Of a DNA stretch of 64,000 bases, positions 1 to 9,772 are shown one piece after another (the stretch's first letter is position 1; each line of letters opens with the position of its first letter). The notes beneath the pieces are model-generated. The model was not told the origin of the DNA. It saw only the letters and a program-made list of their open reading frames with translations, and searched no databases. Source of the stretch: Cryptomeria japonica. Lineage: Eukaryota; Streptophyta; Pinopsida; Cupressales; Cupressaceae. The position numbers and the translations under genes are program-made. Location of the stretch: positions 265,329,192-265,393,191 of the forward strand of contig NC_081406.1 in the NCBI RefSeq assembly GCF_030272615.1, read 5' to 3'.

Positions 1-624
1 CAAGATAAAACATTTTTTGAGTCTTCTTAAAGCTCACTTGATTACTCTTCCTCCTCTAGAAGATCATATATCTCAAAAAAAATCAAATCTCTCATTTTGT
101 GCACATATCATCAAATTGTTAGCTGCGCCACTCGCAAATGTAATGCCTTTAAGAGAGAGGTCCAAAAGATTGTTAATGATGATATTATTCAAATGATGAG
201 TGACATTGATTTTCTTCTTTTTATAATCATAATTGATCAAACCCTTGTCTATTATGTCGATCTACACTATGTGATATTCATAGCCCTCCATGGGGGGCTC
301 ATTATCATTCATGGTGGTAGAATCTTATGTGAAATGATACTTTATATTAGGTCGCAACATAATAGTCTATGTTGCAGTTTTCTTTGCGTATACATTGGGG
401 GGAAAGGATAGCTAGCTCTTGGAGGTGCATATTCTTTTTAAGGATCCCCTTCTTTTTCTTAAGATATCAACATGCCAATATTCTAACATCTTAAGGTGGA
501 GCATGTGGCCTCCTTTATGTTTGTTATTCTCGTTGATGTGCCTCCTTTATGGTGGTATTTTTTTATGATGGCCCATTGGGTGTGGTTATCAAGTCTATCT
601 CTTGCAAAAATAAAATTGATGCTC

Positions 625-1300
625 AATGAATCACCCAACATAACACAACTTTTTGGCTAGGGACATTCATATGACTCACCTTGGTCACCTAGCATAACAT
701 AGTTTGCAAGTTTGTGACTATTGTTATTATTTATGCTCCTTGAGGCATTAGTGATCCATGAATCACCCAACATAACAAAGCTTGATGTCCAATGACATCA
801 TATGACACACCTTGATCAACTATCATAACAAAGCTTTCTATTTTGTGATCATTATTGTTTTTATGCTCCTTGATGTATTGATGGTCTATACATCACCCAA
901 CATAACAAACTTGTTGGCTAGTGGCATTATTATAACTCACCTTGATCACCTAGCATAACATAGCTTGCTAATTTGTGATCTTTGATATTTTTTACGCTCC
1001 TTGAGGTGTTGGTGATCTAATCATCCAACATAGCACAACTTGCTAACTAGTTGCATTCATATAACTCACCTTGATCACCTAGCTTAACACAACTTGCTAG
1101 TTTGTGACCGTATTGTTGTTTGCACTCCTTAAGGCATTGTTGTTCTAAGAATCACCCAATGTTACTTATCTTGTTGAACTTCATGTCACTCGCCTTGATC
1201 ACCTACCATAAAACAACTTGCTAGCTTGTGATCATTTTGTTGGTTTATGGATCACCTGGCATAACACAACTAGCTAGCTAGTGGAATCCATAGATGTGTT
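625..1300 (+). repeat. Degenerate tandem repeat, about 130 bp, about five copies
   Basis: The phrase CACCCAACATAACA or a close variant recurs near 633, 768, 894, 1022 and 1151. Each is followed by a copy of ACTCACCTTGATCACCTAGC and then a stretch ending in TTTGTGATC. Spacing is about 125-135 bp. The copies are well diverged, so the array is old. Confidence 0.8.
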
Positions 1301-1832
1301 TTGGAATCCATGGTTATCTAGCATAAGAAACTTGCTAGATCCATGTGGGCTTTTGAAATGTGCATGACTCTTACAGACATAGTAAACTAGTGCTTGATTC
1401 ATGTACCTATAATTTGTTTGCATCAAATATATTCCTGCACTGTGTTCGTTGGAGCTCCTTCATTTGTAATCTTGTATATGTTAAATTATATGTCTTGTTT
1501 AAGTTTCTTGGTTTGTTTTCTATATTCTAGGGATGACACTTAGTATCGAGACAACCTTTCATACTAAGGTCTCCTTACCTTGTTGACTTGGAATATTTGT
1601 TTATTTTAGTATTATGATTGTTTTTTGCCTTATGTGTTTTATGTGTGTCTTATGTGTTTTCTACTTGTCTTGCATGTATGCTTTGTGTCTTATGTGTCTT
1701 CTATGTGTCTTGCATGTTTTCTTGATGTTTGATCCATGTCTACCTTGTATTTTCTTGATGTTTCTTTGATAAATGATTTATCCTTGACCACTCTATACTT
1801 TACCGCATATGGGCATAAGCTCATACTCCTAC

Positions 1833-1848
1833 TAAAGTGGTGGCTAAA
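1833..1848 (+). promoter_or_regulatory. Polypurine tract of element D
   Basis: TAAAGTGGTGGCTAAA lies immediately before an LTR start (TGTAGCAT). The minus-strand tract of element B (5624-5639) reads TAAAGTGGAGGCTAAA, so the two families share their plus-strand priming site. Confidence 0.7.
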
Positions 1849-2367
1849 TGTAGCATCATTAATTGTATACCCTTTATAATGTTACATTGTGTTCAACACA
1901 TGTTGGTGATTATGCTTGAAGCTACCTCGATTTGCTTGTCTTAGGTTTGGATCTATAATTTGGGTCCCACCTACTATTGCCTAGCCCTTTGTGTAGGCAA
2001 AAAGGGTTGGACACTAGCACCCAATGTCAATATGCTCCCAATTTGGCTCAAATTTCAAATATTTGAATGTTAGCTTTGGGCCCCTTAGCGGTTGTATCCT
2101 ATTGTCAACCTATCCCAAATAATTGCTGACAAAAAGATGTAAGCCACATATAAAGGTGACCTCCTCCCTCATTTGAAAGGGATCAATCTACTCTCTAAGC
2201 AATTCTAATGATCAAAATCCTATCAAGCAATCAAAGTCAATTGAGTTGAGAAATTTAAGGATACTATCAAACATGTTGTCATATACAATTGAAGAAATTG
2301 TGTTTCTTATTTATTATCATGTTATGTACTAACACTTTCAAGACTTCATTAATACCTTGTGTGGTAT
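1849..2367 (+). mobile_element. Element D 3' LTR, left part
   Basis: It starts TGTAGCAT right after the polypurine tract and holds a TATA-like ACATATAAAGG near 2145-2155 followed by pyrimidine-rich sequence, as expected for U3 and R. It stops at 2367, where the 5' LTR of element C begins. The remaining part of this LTR would lie beyond the right end of element C, but C is truncated there and I could not find it. Confidence 0.6.
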
Positions 2368-3212
2368 TGTAGAAACCTAAAATTGATCACTTGTGTTTGA
2401 TCAATTTATTCCCATTATCCATCTATCATATATATTTCTATTAATTAAATAATTCATTATTATTTAATTAATTATCTTTATTCCTTCATTTTCTACCCTA
2501 TTTCTCAAGGTAATTATTTAAATTAATTAGCCTATTTAGCACTACCTCTAAGACCCTCATATATTAATTAAATAAATACCCTTGTTTATTCAATTAAATA
2601 CCCATCCCCACTTTCCTCCAATTTTGAATTAAAATTAATTCAAGAAATCTCATTTTCCCTCATCCACTTGCATTCTCATAACTTTCCCACTTGCATCCTA
2701 ATCTTAATTATAATATCCACCTAACCCAATACACTAAGCATGTGTGCACACTTAATCCTTGGTTAAGTAAGCGCAACTCCTCCCATCACATAAAGCATAT
2801 GGGCTTCTTGCACAAGCACATGGGCTTGTCCCCTCAAGTACCCTCAAAATGAATTTTTAATTCATTTTATTTCTCTCATCCATCCTCAGCCATTGATCTT
2901 CATCAATCAATCTCAACGATTCATCCAATCTCATCCAAATTCTATAAATTCAACCCTTAACCATTTTTACCTCTCTCACCCATTTTTCATTTGAGCATCG
3001 TTATGCTATCAAAATCTTGAGTGAGTACACATCCAATCCAGTATCAATGGACAAATCGTTGCATCAAGGAGACTACTTTATGCTACATTTGGCTTGCATA
3101 TTGTGTTTGCTTTACTCTTCTTTTGTCCTATCTTGATGTTGCTTTGAATAGTGATTTTGAGTGCTTTTCATGTTATTTGCATTCTTTTCAACTCACTTTT
3201 TTGTTGCACACA
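2368..3212 (+). mobile_element. Element C 5' LTR
   Basis: An 845-bp LTR beginning TGTAGAAACC and ending in CACACA. The first ~360 bp match the sequence at 27716-28073 with many substitutions, which identifies the two as an old LTR pair. A TATA-like CTATAAATTC lies near 2941-2950. AT-rich inverted repeats (TAATTAAATAAATA with its complement nearby) fill 2440-2650, as in the LTRs of element A. Three bases after the end, a primer-binding site starts. Confidence 0.8.
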
Positions 3213-3215
3213 TTA

Positions 3216-3233
3216 TGGCACGCTCGGTGGGAC
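3216..3233 (+). promoter_or_regulatory. Primer-binding site of element C
   Basis: TGGCACGCTCGGTGGGAC follows the LTR after a TTA spacer. Exactly the same 18 bases form the primer-binding site of element A on the minus strand (18144-18127). I do not assign the primer tRNA. Confidence 0.75.
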
Positions 3234-4372
3234 CCTCATCATGAGCTCCCTTCTAATCATTTTGTGTCTTTTATTATATTGATAACTTGCAGGTTTGAGG
3301 ATTGATAGATTTTCCTACATATTAGCAGACTTATTTCCATATCAACGAAGGTGTTGTCTAATGTCTGAAAGAAATAGGTTCAAGGATCAATAGATTCACT
3401 CTATGAACAAGTGGAACCACTCTATGGACCGACAAATCTGCAGGCAAGAATCGACATATTTGCTTTGATAAAACACCCAACAAACACATATCACTGATAA
3501 ATAAATATGCCACTAATCCTAGCAGATCCACTTTATAAAATAGCGTATTCATGTTATAGTGGATCCACTTTGTGAATAGTGAATTCATGTTACAGTGGAT
3601 CCGATTTGTGAAATAGCAGATTCGTGTTATAGTGAATCCAATCTGTGAAATAACAAATTTGTGTTATAGCATATCCACTATGTGAAATAGAGAATTTTCT
3701 CTATGAAATAGCAGAGTCATGTTATAGTGGATCCACTCTTTGAAATAGCGGATTCATGTTATTGCAGGTTTGTGTTGTGTTATAGTGGATTAGTGGATTT
3801 GCTTTGTGGTATAACAAATTCACATTGTGTCTTAGCATATTTAAAACTTAACATTTTCCAAAAATCTTTTATTGTGCTAACTGTTAACCTTTGTTTGTTG
3901 TGCCTTTTCTAGCGCCTTTTTGTAGCTTCCTTTGCCTTTCAAAGACCCCTCAAAACCTCCTAAATTTTTTGTGATCATAGGATAAAAAAGTGGAAAAGAG
4001 GGGGTGAAAATCAAAACTTCTAATCATTTGTTGCAGGGGTAATATAGAGAGTTTTTGTGATTTTCTACTTTAGCAAACGCTTCAATTTTTTAAGGTAACA
4101 TATGATTGTCTTCCATCTCTGGTGTGCTTGCACATTTTTTGTTTTCCTAAGTTAGTGTGTGTGTATCCTATTCCCTTGCCTTCATGGAACTTGGGTGTAA
4201 GAGAAACACACAATAGATCCCTTTTTACTTTTTTGTTAGGTGACCTATTTGGGGATTTGATGACCCCAAAGGATGACCTCAACCACGTTAACCGAAATGG
4301 TATATAAAGGGGCGAGAATGAAATTTGTAACCCAATCCATCTCTTGTCGTGTCTAGAGAAATCTTGAAGCTT
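3234..4372 (+). mobile_element. Element C internal region, left part
   Basis: Leader-like DNA between the primer-binding site and the insertion point of element B. It carries a degenerate ~42-bp tandem repeat at about 3520-3800. There is a TATA-like TATATAAAGG near 4300 followed by a short unique stretch, which might be a fragment of another LTR. I see no coding frame with a recognisable domain. Confidence 0.5.
3520..3800 (+). repeat. Degenerate ~42-bp minisatellite
   Basis: Six or seven variants of GTTATAGTGGATCCACTTTG, each followed by TGAAATAGC and GATTCAT-like words, occur in a row. Short frames crossing it (for example 3358-3588 minus and 3727-3912 plus) are products of the repeat and not genes. 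Confidence 0.8.
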
Positions 4373-4377
4373 GGGTG
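4373..4377. repeat. Target-site duplication of element B, left copy
   Basis: GGGTG directly precedes the element B LTR. The same five bases follow its right LTR at 21903-21907, which fixes both ends of the element and proves a single insertion event. Confidence 0.85.
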
Positions 4378-5050
4378 TGTATAGTGTGTTAGAAAAACAA
4401 GGGTTTCACCAATAAGGATAGCAAGACCACTAATCTTTCCTTGGGGACCACCACATTGAAAGAGGGGTGAACCTAATAGATCTAGTGATAATCCAAATAA
4501 GGAAAGGGCTGGAATTTTGATTAGATTCACTGGTTAATGTATAGTCCCCTCTTTCTAGTTGAAGATTGGATGATAAATGTGAAATTAGGTTAAAACAAGG
4601 AATGATTAAAGTCAATTGTCAAAAACCGACTATTATAGATATCCCACAAATCCACAAACTGAAAATTGGGAAAAATAAGATGTTTCGAACCTATTCCCAG
4701 AAGTTAGGCATTATTTTTTAGGCCTAGGTATTACATATTCATCTTGGTCCTTTGAATTTTCCTCCATTGAAAGCTGAACTTGTTCATCACTGTTGACTTT
4801 GTCAGAATTCCATAGTGTAACTCCTGCACCTATTCCCTACACACAAAAAGAAAGGAAATATAGTTGTGGATAGGAGTTTGACTTGAGTCAAACCTCAGTT
4901 TAGAAATTAACCTTAAATGAAATAATGAAAATACTAAAATAAATTCTAAGGAGATATAACTCAAATCTGCAATTGTTGATAAAAGGATTGATGATGCAAT
5001 TATCTTTGAATGTAATGGCATGACAAACACTTGAACATGAAAAACCTTAA

Positions 5051-5090
<40 letters not shown>

Positions 5091-5623
5091 TTGCATGAAT
5101 ATTGATGTAACTCTCCTTCACAATGCTTGAAGGATGAAATGTAGCCTTGAATCTCTAAAAATGCTTGATGATGTATGCTTCACGGATGCATGAATATTAT
5201 GGATAGATAATGGATGTAGTCTTATATCTAAAATGAATTGATAGGATGTCTTTATATAGGGTTCCCTAGGTAAATTATCGATTAGGCCAACCTCCAATGG
5301 TCAAGTGTATCCATGGGGACCAAATACCATCAGGGAGATAAAGAACCTGACCTATTTCAAATTAGGGCATGTTTAAGGGGGACAAGGGCATTTTAGGGCA
5401 CCTTAGTCTAAATCGAGGCACTCCACGCCCTGGTCCTCCAACGAACAAGACTAGCACAAAGGGAAATGAGGGAGATACCTCCAATATGGGGCCCACTCAA
5501 TGGTGTTCATGACATCAGAGGTTGGAAAAGGAACCAATGAACCTACAAAGGGGATGGAGACAAGACATGCTAAATTAGGAACATGAGGTGTAAATTGGAT
5601 CGGTTTCAATTTACAATGCTACA
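4378..5623 (-). mobile_element. Element B 3' LTR
   Basis: A 1,246-bp LTR. On the minus strand it starts TGTAGCATTG and has a TATA box CTATATAAAG around 5250-5260. A (CA)n microsatellite at about 5052-5087 is much longer than the matching run in the other LTR (about 21338-21356), showing independent expansion since insertion. The 88-residue CVCVCV frame crossing it is an artefact. Confidence 0.85.
5052..5087 (+). repeat. (CA)n microsatellite
   Basis: About 17-18 uninterrupted CA units inside the element B 3' LTR. The corresponding tract in the 5' LTR has about nine. Confidence 0.95.
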
Positions 5624-5639
5624 TTTAGCCTCCACTTTA
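5624..5639 (-). promoter_or_regulatory. Polypurine tract of element B
   Basis: Read on the minus strand this is TAAAGTGGAGGCTAAA, abutting the TGTAGCATTG start of the 3' LTR. It is nearly identical to the tract of element D. Confidence 0.7.
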
Positions 5640-7531
5640 ATAGGAGTACGAGCCTATGCAAATAATCATGGTAAAGTAGAAAGATGAGAGAGAGGAGAAA
5701 TTAGTAGCGAGATCACAAGGAAATTAGACATCGCTAATTTTGAGGAACCAATCCCCCAACCTTAGGATCTTAACCCACATAATCACATGCAAGGACACAA
5801 AACAAGACAAAGACAAAAGACACACAACACAAGGGGTTAGTACTAAAAACAAAAAGGCTCCAAGTCAACTAGTTGAAGAGACCTCGATAATCAAATGTCT
5901 TAGCCACTAATATCACTCTCAAAACTATCACAAGAACACAAGCGATTACATAAAAAGAGAAAGAGCATGCACCAAATGATGAACCATGATCCAAAAATAG
6001 CAAGTATATGAGCTCATGGGGAGGAGAAAGAGGAGAACATGGATGTCATGGGCTAGCAAGTTGTGTTATGCTAGGTGATCTATGAGAAGAAGAGAGAGAG
6101 GCAATGGAATCGACATGCTAGCAAGTTGTGTTATGCTAGGTGACCCATGAGAACATGAATACTCGCAGGATGACAATTTGTGTCATGTTGTGTGATTCAT
6201 GTAAAGAGAGAGAGAGTTAGAATAGTCTGGCAAGTTGTGTTATGCTAGTTCCACTCTTTAAAAAAAAAGAGTTGAACAATCTAGCAAGTTGTGTTGTGCT
6301 AGTCAACTCACCCTACTACATGTGTTTGTGTCTAGTTTCAGGAGTTAAGCATCTCGTATAATACTTGTTGGTCTTGTTTTGAGCATGCAACAACTTGCAT
6401 AAGACATGAAACAAAATATGGCTAGTTTCAGGCATGAAGCATCTCGTATAAGACTTGTTGGTCTGGTTTTGAGAATGAACACCTTGTGTAAGACATATAA
6501 AAGGTTGTGTTTGGTTTTGGGCATAAAGAATCTCGTATAACACTTGTTGGTCCGGTTTCAATAATGAACACCCCATTTAAGACATGCAAAATATAGTACA
6601 AAGAGGGTGATATGTAATGCCCTCCCCTTAAGATGCCAACATAGTTTTATGTTGATGCCTTAAGGAAGCTAGAAACAAGGATACACACCTTCAACACCAA
6701 GGAGATATCCTATTAGGAAATAATGTTCATAAATACAAGCTAAAGAGGCATTAATCTTACAAGCAATGTCAAGATAGTTGAAAAAGAGATATATCTTGCA
6801 ACAAGTAAAAAGAGATATATCTTGCAACAAATATAAAGAGAATCCTTTGGAGGATAAGAGATCTTTACTCAAAGACATCTACCTCCAAGAGGAGATTTTT
6901 GAACAAAAATAATATCATTGGCCAAATGAAAGGAAGGAGAACAAGAATTCATACCTCCCCCCTATTGCTAGAAAAAAGGAATTCTTTATGAAGGATGACA
7001 CACTTTTGAACCAAAGTGAGGGGTTTGTTTATAATAGACATACATTGTCAAATGAAGAGCTTGTGGACAAGGATACACACCTCTTTCATAAGAGATAATT
7101 CTTAATCAAACAAACAAATTCACACAAGGAATGACATTGTATCATAAGAAAACACCACTCAACAAAGGAAAAGTGGATCCTTAGAAAGGATAAGAAAGAT
7201 CAATGCTCCCCGAGCATAAGGACAATGAGAAGGATTACACAACTTCCAAAGAGAGATTATACATAAGAAGATGTAGTGTTTCAAGCAAAGAAAAGGTCCA
7301 AAATAAGGAACACACATGTTCTCACATGACTGAATATTCAATGCGAGAAAATACATCAAGATATGCAAAATGCAACTCAAAATAGGAGGTAATGTTCAAA
7401 GAAAAGAGAGGACCGAACGTAATATTCTTGTATCCCAAGTGAGGAGACAAGGAAAAACTTTGTTGTTGCCTAAGTATGATTGTTATTGAAAGAGCATCAC
7501 CACTCATGACAAAGAGTCCCCAATGAAGTTT
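5640..7531 (-). mobile_element. Element B internal region, 3' half, non-coding
   Basis: Between the polypurine tract and the element A insertion I see repeats but no supported gene. AGCAAGTTGTGTTATGCTAG recurs at about 6055, 6118, 6227 and 6283. A ~108-bp unit repeats three times at 6316-6600. The rest (6600-7531) is purine-rich plus-strand sequence with no recognisable domain in any frame. Confidence 0.6.
6316..6600 (-). repeat. Tandem repeat, ~108 bp, three copies
   Basis: The words ATCTCGTATAA, ACTTGTTGGTC and GGTTTTGAGAATGAACACC recur in the same order three times. The 86-residue minus-strand frame crossing it (6316-6576) simply translates the repeat. Confidence 0.8.
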
Positions 7532-7536
7532 ACTAC
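7532..7536. repeat. Target-site duplication of element A, left copy
   Basis: ACTAC precedes the left LTR and is repeated at 18928-18932 after the right LTR. Confidence 0.9.
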
Positions 7537-8316
7537 TGTTTATGGTGAAAATGGATAACAATAATAACAATATTGAAAGGCTAAATGAATTCAACCACAA
7601 AACCCTAGCCTAACAATGAACAAAGATCCACCATAACATATGAAGATTACCTAAGACAATGCAAATCAAATGAAATCACAAAGATTATACCATCACATGT
7701 CCAATAGGGTTTTGATCTCCATTCTTCCTATCTCCATTGATCTTGCTTGATATATATTTGCTCTCAGATTTTTGTATGCACAAGAGCTCAACAAAGAACG
7801 GAATGTGGTTGCAAGTAGGATCGTAGTGTAGCCAAGTACTCCAAAATCGGTCATTAGTCATTAGGGTTTGACAATGAATGAGGCATCTTCTTAAATAGAA
7901 GACACAATATGAAATGGAGGGATAAGATTGAGAGGTGTAAAAAGAGAGGTCGACTAAGATTAGAGGGTAGGTAAAAGAAATACCAAAATAATGAAAGGGA
8001 TAGGTAGTGTATGAATTAAGAGATGAATGACATGTGTCATGTGTAGAAAAAGCTAATGAATTAATTAAATAAATAAAGATTTATTTAACTAATAGAAGAA
8101 GTAGGACAATTAAATAAATAAAATATTTATTTAATTTAGGAAAGGGATAATTTAAATAAATAAATGTATTTATTTAAATGAGAAATAAGGCTAGAAGAGG
8201 ATAAATGAATTAATTAAATAAATAAGGATTTATTTAATTAATAGAAGAATTAGGCTTAGATAATTAAATAAATAAAATATTTATTTAATTAGACATGACA
8301 ATTTTGGGTGTCTACA
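7537..8316 (-). mobile_element. Element A 3' LTR
   Basis: A 780-bp LTR, TG...CA bounded, starting TGTAGACACCC on the minus strand. Five AT-rich inverted repeats occupy 8059-8290 in U3. The TATA position (minus strand, around 7885-7895) reads CTATTTAAG here, whereas the family member at 63163 has CTATATAAGG at the same place. Confidence 0.92.
8059..8290. repeat. Five AT-rich hairpin modules in U3
   Basis: Modules at about 8059-8093, 8108-8140, 8150-8181, 8208-8244 and 8262-8290 each pair TTAATTAAATAAATA-type arms with their complement across a loop of a few bases. The same block is repeated in the 5' LTR (18670-18901) and in element F (63695-63927). Confidence 0.85.
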
Positions 8317-8332
8317 TTTTGCCCCTCTTTGA
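8317..8332 (-). promoter_or_regulatory. Polypurine tract of element A
   Basis: On the minus strand TCAAAGAGGGGCAAAA abuts the 3' LTR start TGTAGACACCC. Element C has TTAAAGAGGGGTAAAA in the same role. Confidence 0.8.
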
Positions 8333-8561
8333 GACAATGCGGCTTGTCGCGTTGTTTCAAAGAAGATAAGATGAACTGATACAGAGTTGCCCCAGAATGG
8401 GAATGATATGCCCCCTCGAGAGATTGGATGAAAATGTCTGGAAAGATTGGAGACAATCTCTCGATAAGAAAGAAAGGCTAGAATGGAATGGTCGGATAAA
8501 GTGACAAAGTCACGGGATAATGAAGACTGACTTGGGAAATGAAGGCGAGGGCTAGGGTAGG

Positions 8562-8570
8562 CTATAAGAT
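8562..8570 (+). promoter_or_regulatory. TATA-like element of the antisense PMD gene
   Basis: CTATAAGAT lies 100 bases upstream of an ATG in good context (AGCGATGG). It faces opposite to the retroelement's own transcription. The role is inferred from position and sequence only. Confidence 0.4.
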
Positions 8571-8661
8571 AGACCACGGGCAAAAGACATCCTCATTGTC
8601 ATCTACACCTTCACGAGATCACAGTGCAGAGTGAGAAAAAGAGCAGCAGCAGTCAGCAGCG

Positions 8662-8727
8662 ATGGCTTTCGTGCATAGATTCGACCGTGTTCATCGATTT
8701 CAGAGGCCAGCAGAGGCATGAGAGCCG
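8662..8727 (+). pseudogene. Antisense PMD gene, putative exon 1
   Basis: An ATG in strong context at 8662 opens a short frame rich in Arg, His and Phe, ending in front of a consensus donor (GTAAGT at 8728). Exon 1 is 22 codons, phase 0, and the proposed next exon at 9354 also begins in phase 0, which supports the pairing. A TGA at 8719-8721 interrupts the frame two codons before the donor, so this copy cannot make the full protein unless translation re-initiates. Alternatively the piece is only leader sequence. No domain is visible in so short a stretch. Confidence 0.4.
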
Positions 8728-9353
8728 GTAAGTACCACCAAACCTCCTTGTATTTTGACGCATTTAATTTTGTCATTAATGCATGCTAGGTAATGTAATA
8801 AATGCGCTTAGGAATAGGGCACAAAAAAGTGCAAAAACGTGCAACCGCGTCTGTGTCGGTGCCAGGCACGTCTATGTCCGCCAGGTGCGTCTGTGTTGTT
8901 CAGGCTCGTCTGTGTTAAAAAATGCAAGTTTTGGTCTTCTAGGTCAAATCGGCAGTTCTGTGATGAACATACGCTGTCGATTGGATAAGCTGCTGAGAGG
9001 ATACACTCAAGCAGGTCCTCTAGGAAGACTAGGATAGATCAAGGCACTTTGTGATGAACAGTGAGTACCAAGATAGAGTACTTTGTGATGAACAGGGAGT
9101 ACCCAAAGTATGAGCAGCACTTTGTGATAAACAGGGAGTGCAAATGTGAGTAACACTTTGTGATGAACAGGGAGTGTCACACACGTAGTACTTTGTGATG
9201 AATAGTGAGTACCACTAGGATAAATAGCAACACTTTGTGATGAACAATGAGTGTCACTAGGATAGATAGCCATATGCATTTAGATAGCAAGTAGCATTTT
9301 GTGATGAACAGTGAATGCCACCATGACTGACATGATTGATTTGTTTGACTGCA
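8728..9353 (+). other. Putative intron of the antisense PMD gene
   Basis: Bounded by GTAAGT and by TTGACTGCAG. It contains the minisatellite at 9037-9325. The 84-residue plus-strand frame at 8783-9037 lies wholly inside and has no recognisable domain. Confidence 0.4.
9037..9325 (+). repeat. ~37-bp minisatellite carrying donor-like motifs
   Basis: Seven copies of CACTTTGTGATGAACAGKGAGT with variable 15-30 base spacers. Each copy contains AACAGTGAGT or AACAGGGAGT, close to a 5' splice-site consensus read on the plus strand. The 90- and 122-residue minus frames across it are artefacts of the repeat. Confidence 0.9.
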
Positions 9354-9772
9354 GGAGTATTTGCCTATGCTAGAGTCACGGGAGAGATTCCCGTCGACGC
9401 AGAGGTTGCGACCTGAGTTGTCGCTCAAGGACAGAGCTGCGATTGAGGCTATGGGATTGAGATACATTCTGTATGTGCCTGAGTTTTGAGCGAACATGGG
9501 ATTGCTGACTGCACTAGCTAAGAGATGGCACTCAGAGACGTGCACGTTTCATCTGTCGATGGGTGAGATGACAGTCACCCTGGAGGATGTATATAGGATT
9601 ATGTGGATACCGATTGATGGGGAGCTGATTCCGTACGATCGAGACGGAGACAGGGATGCCCTTAGACGAGTGTTCTAGGATCCAAGACTAGAGATGAGGG
9701 TGGGACACGTGGCATGGGATACCATGACATGGATAGGATTAGCACTACCAATAGTGTTGGCAGGAGTGATCA
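9354..9772 (+). pseudogene. Antisense PMD gene, main exon (plant mobile domain)
   Basis: Plant mobile domain proteins (the MAIN/MAIL group and their many transposon-borne relatives) are plant nuclear proteins; the transposon-borne ones have no settled biochemical role. The reading frame beginning at the acceptor contains the family signature: a leucine-rich helix, an RW..ET motif, FHLS, GEMTVTLEDV and PIDGE (9496-9640). The frame is broken by TGA at 9487-9489 and TAG at 9676-9678, both plausible C-to-T decay products, and continues in the same frame to a donor-like CA|GTGAGT at 9772. No further exon is recognised. It runs antisense to gag and the protease of element A, between the integrase tail and the 3' LTR. 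Antisense extra frames with this domain are known from Tat-lineage Ty3/gypsy elements, so it is element cargo and not a captured neighbour. Confidence 0.85.

Larger units (their letters stand above)
1..1848 (+). mobile_element. Element D: 3' internal region of an LTR retrotransposon
   Basis: This stretch has no convincing coding frame. It lies directly upstream of a purine-rich tract and an LTR start at 1849, so I read it as the untranslated 3' part of a plus-strand Ty3/gypsy element whose 5' part lies outside the window. The words describing it (a CTAGCATAACA-type motif, 'gctcettgaggcatt'-like segments, CACCCAACATAAC) recur in the mirror-image region of element B at about 6050-6305 on the other strand. 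That suggests D and B belong to related families. The 104-residue frame at 97-411 has no recognisable domain. Confidence 0.6.

Noticed and set aside
4830-5096. 88-codon minus frame with CVCVCV run
   Set aside because: It is the (CA)n microsatellite in the element B LTR, with no domain.
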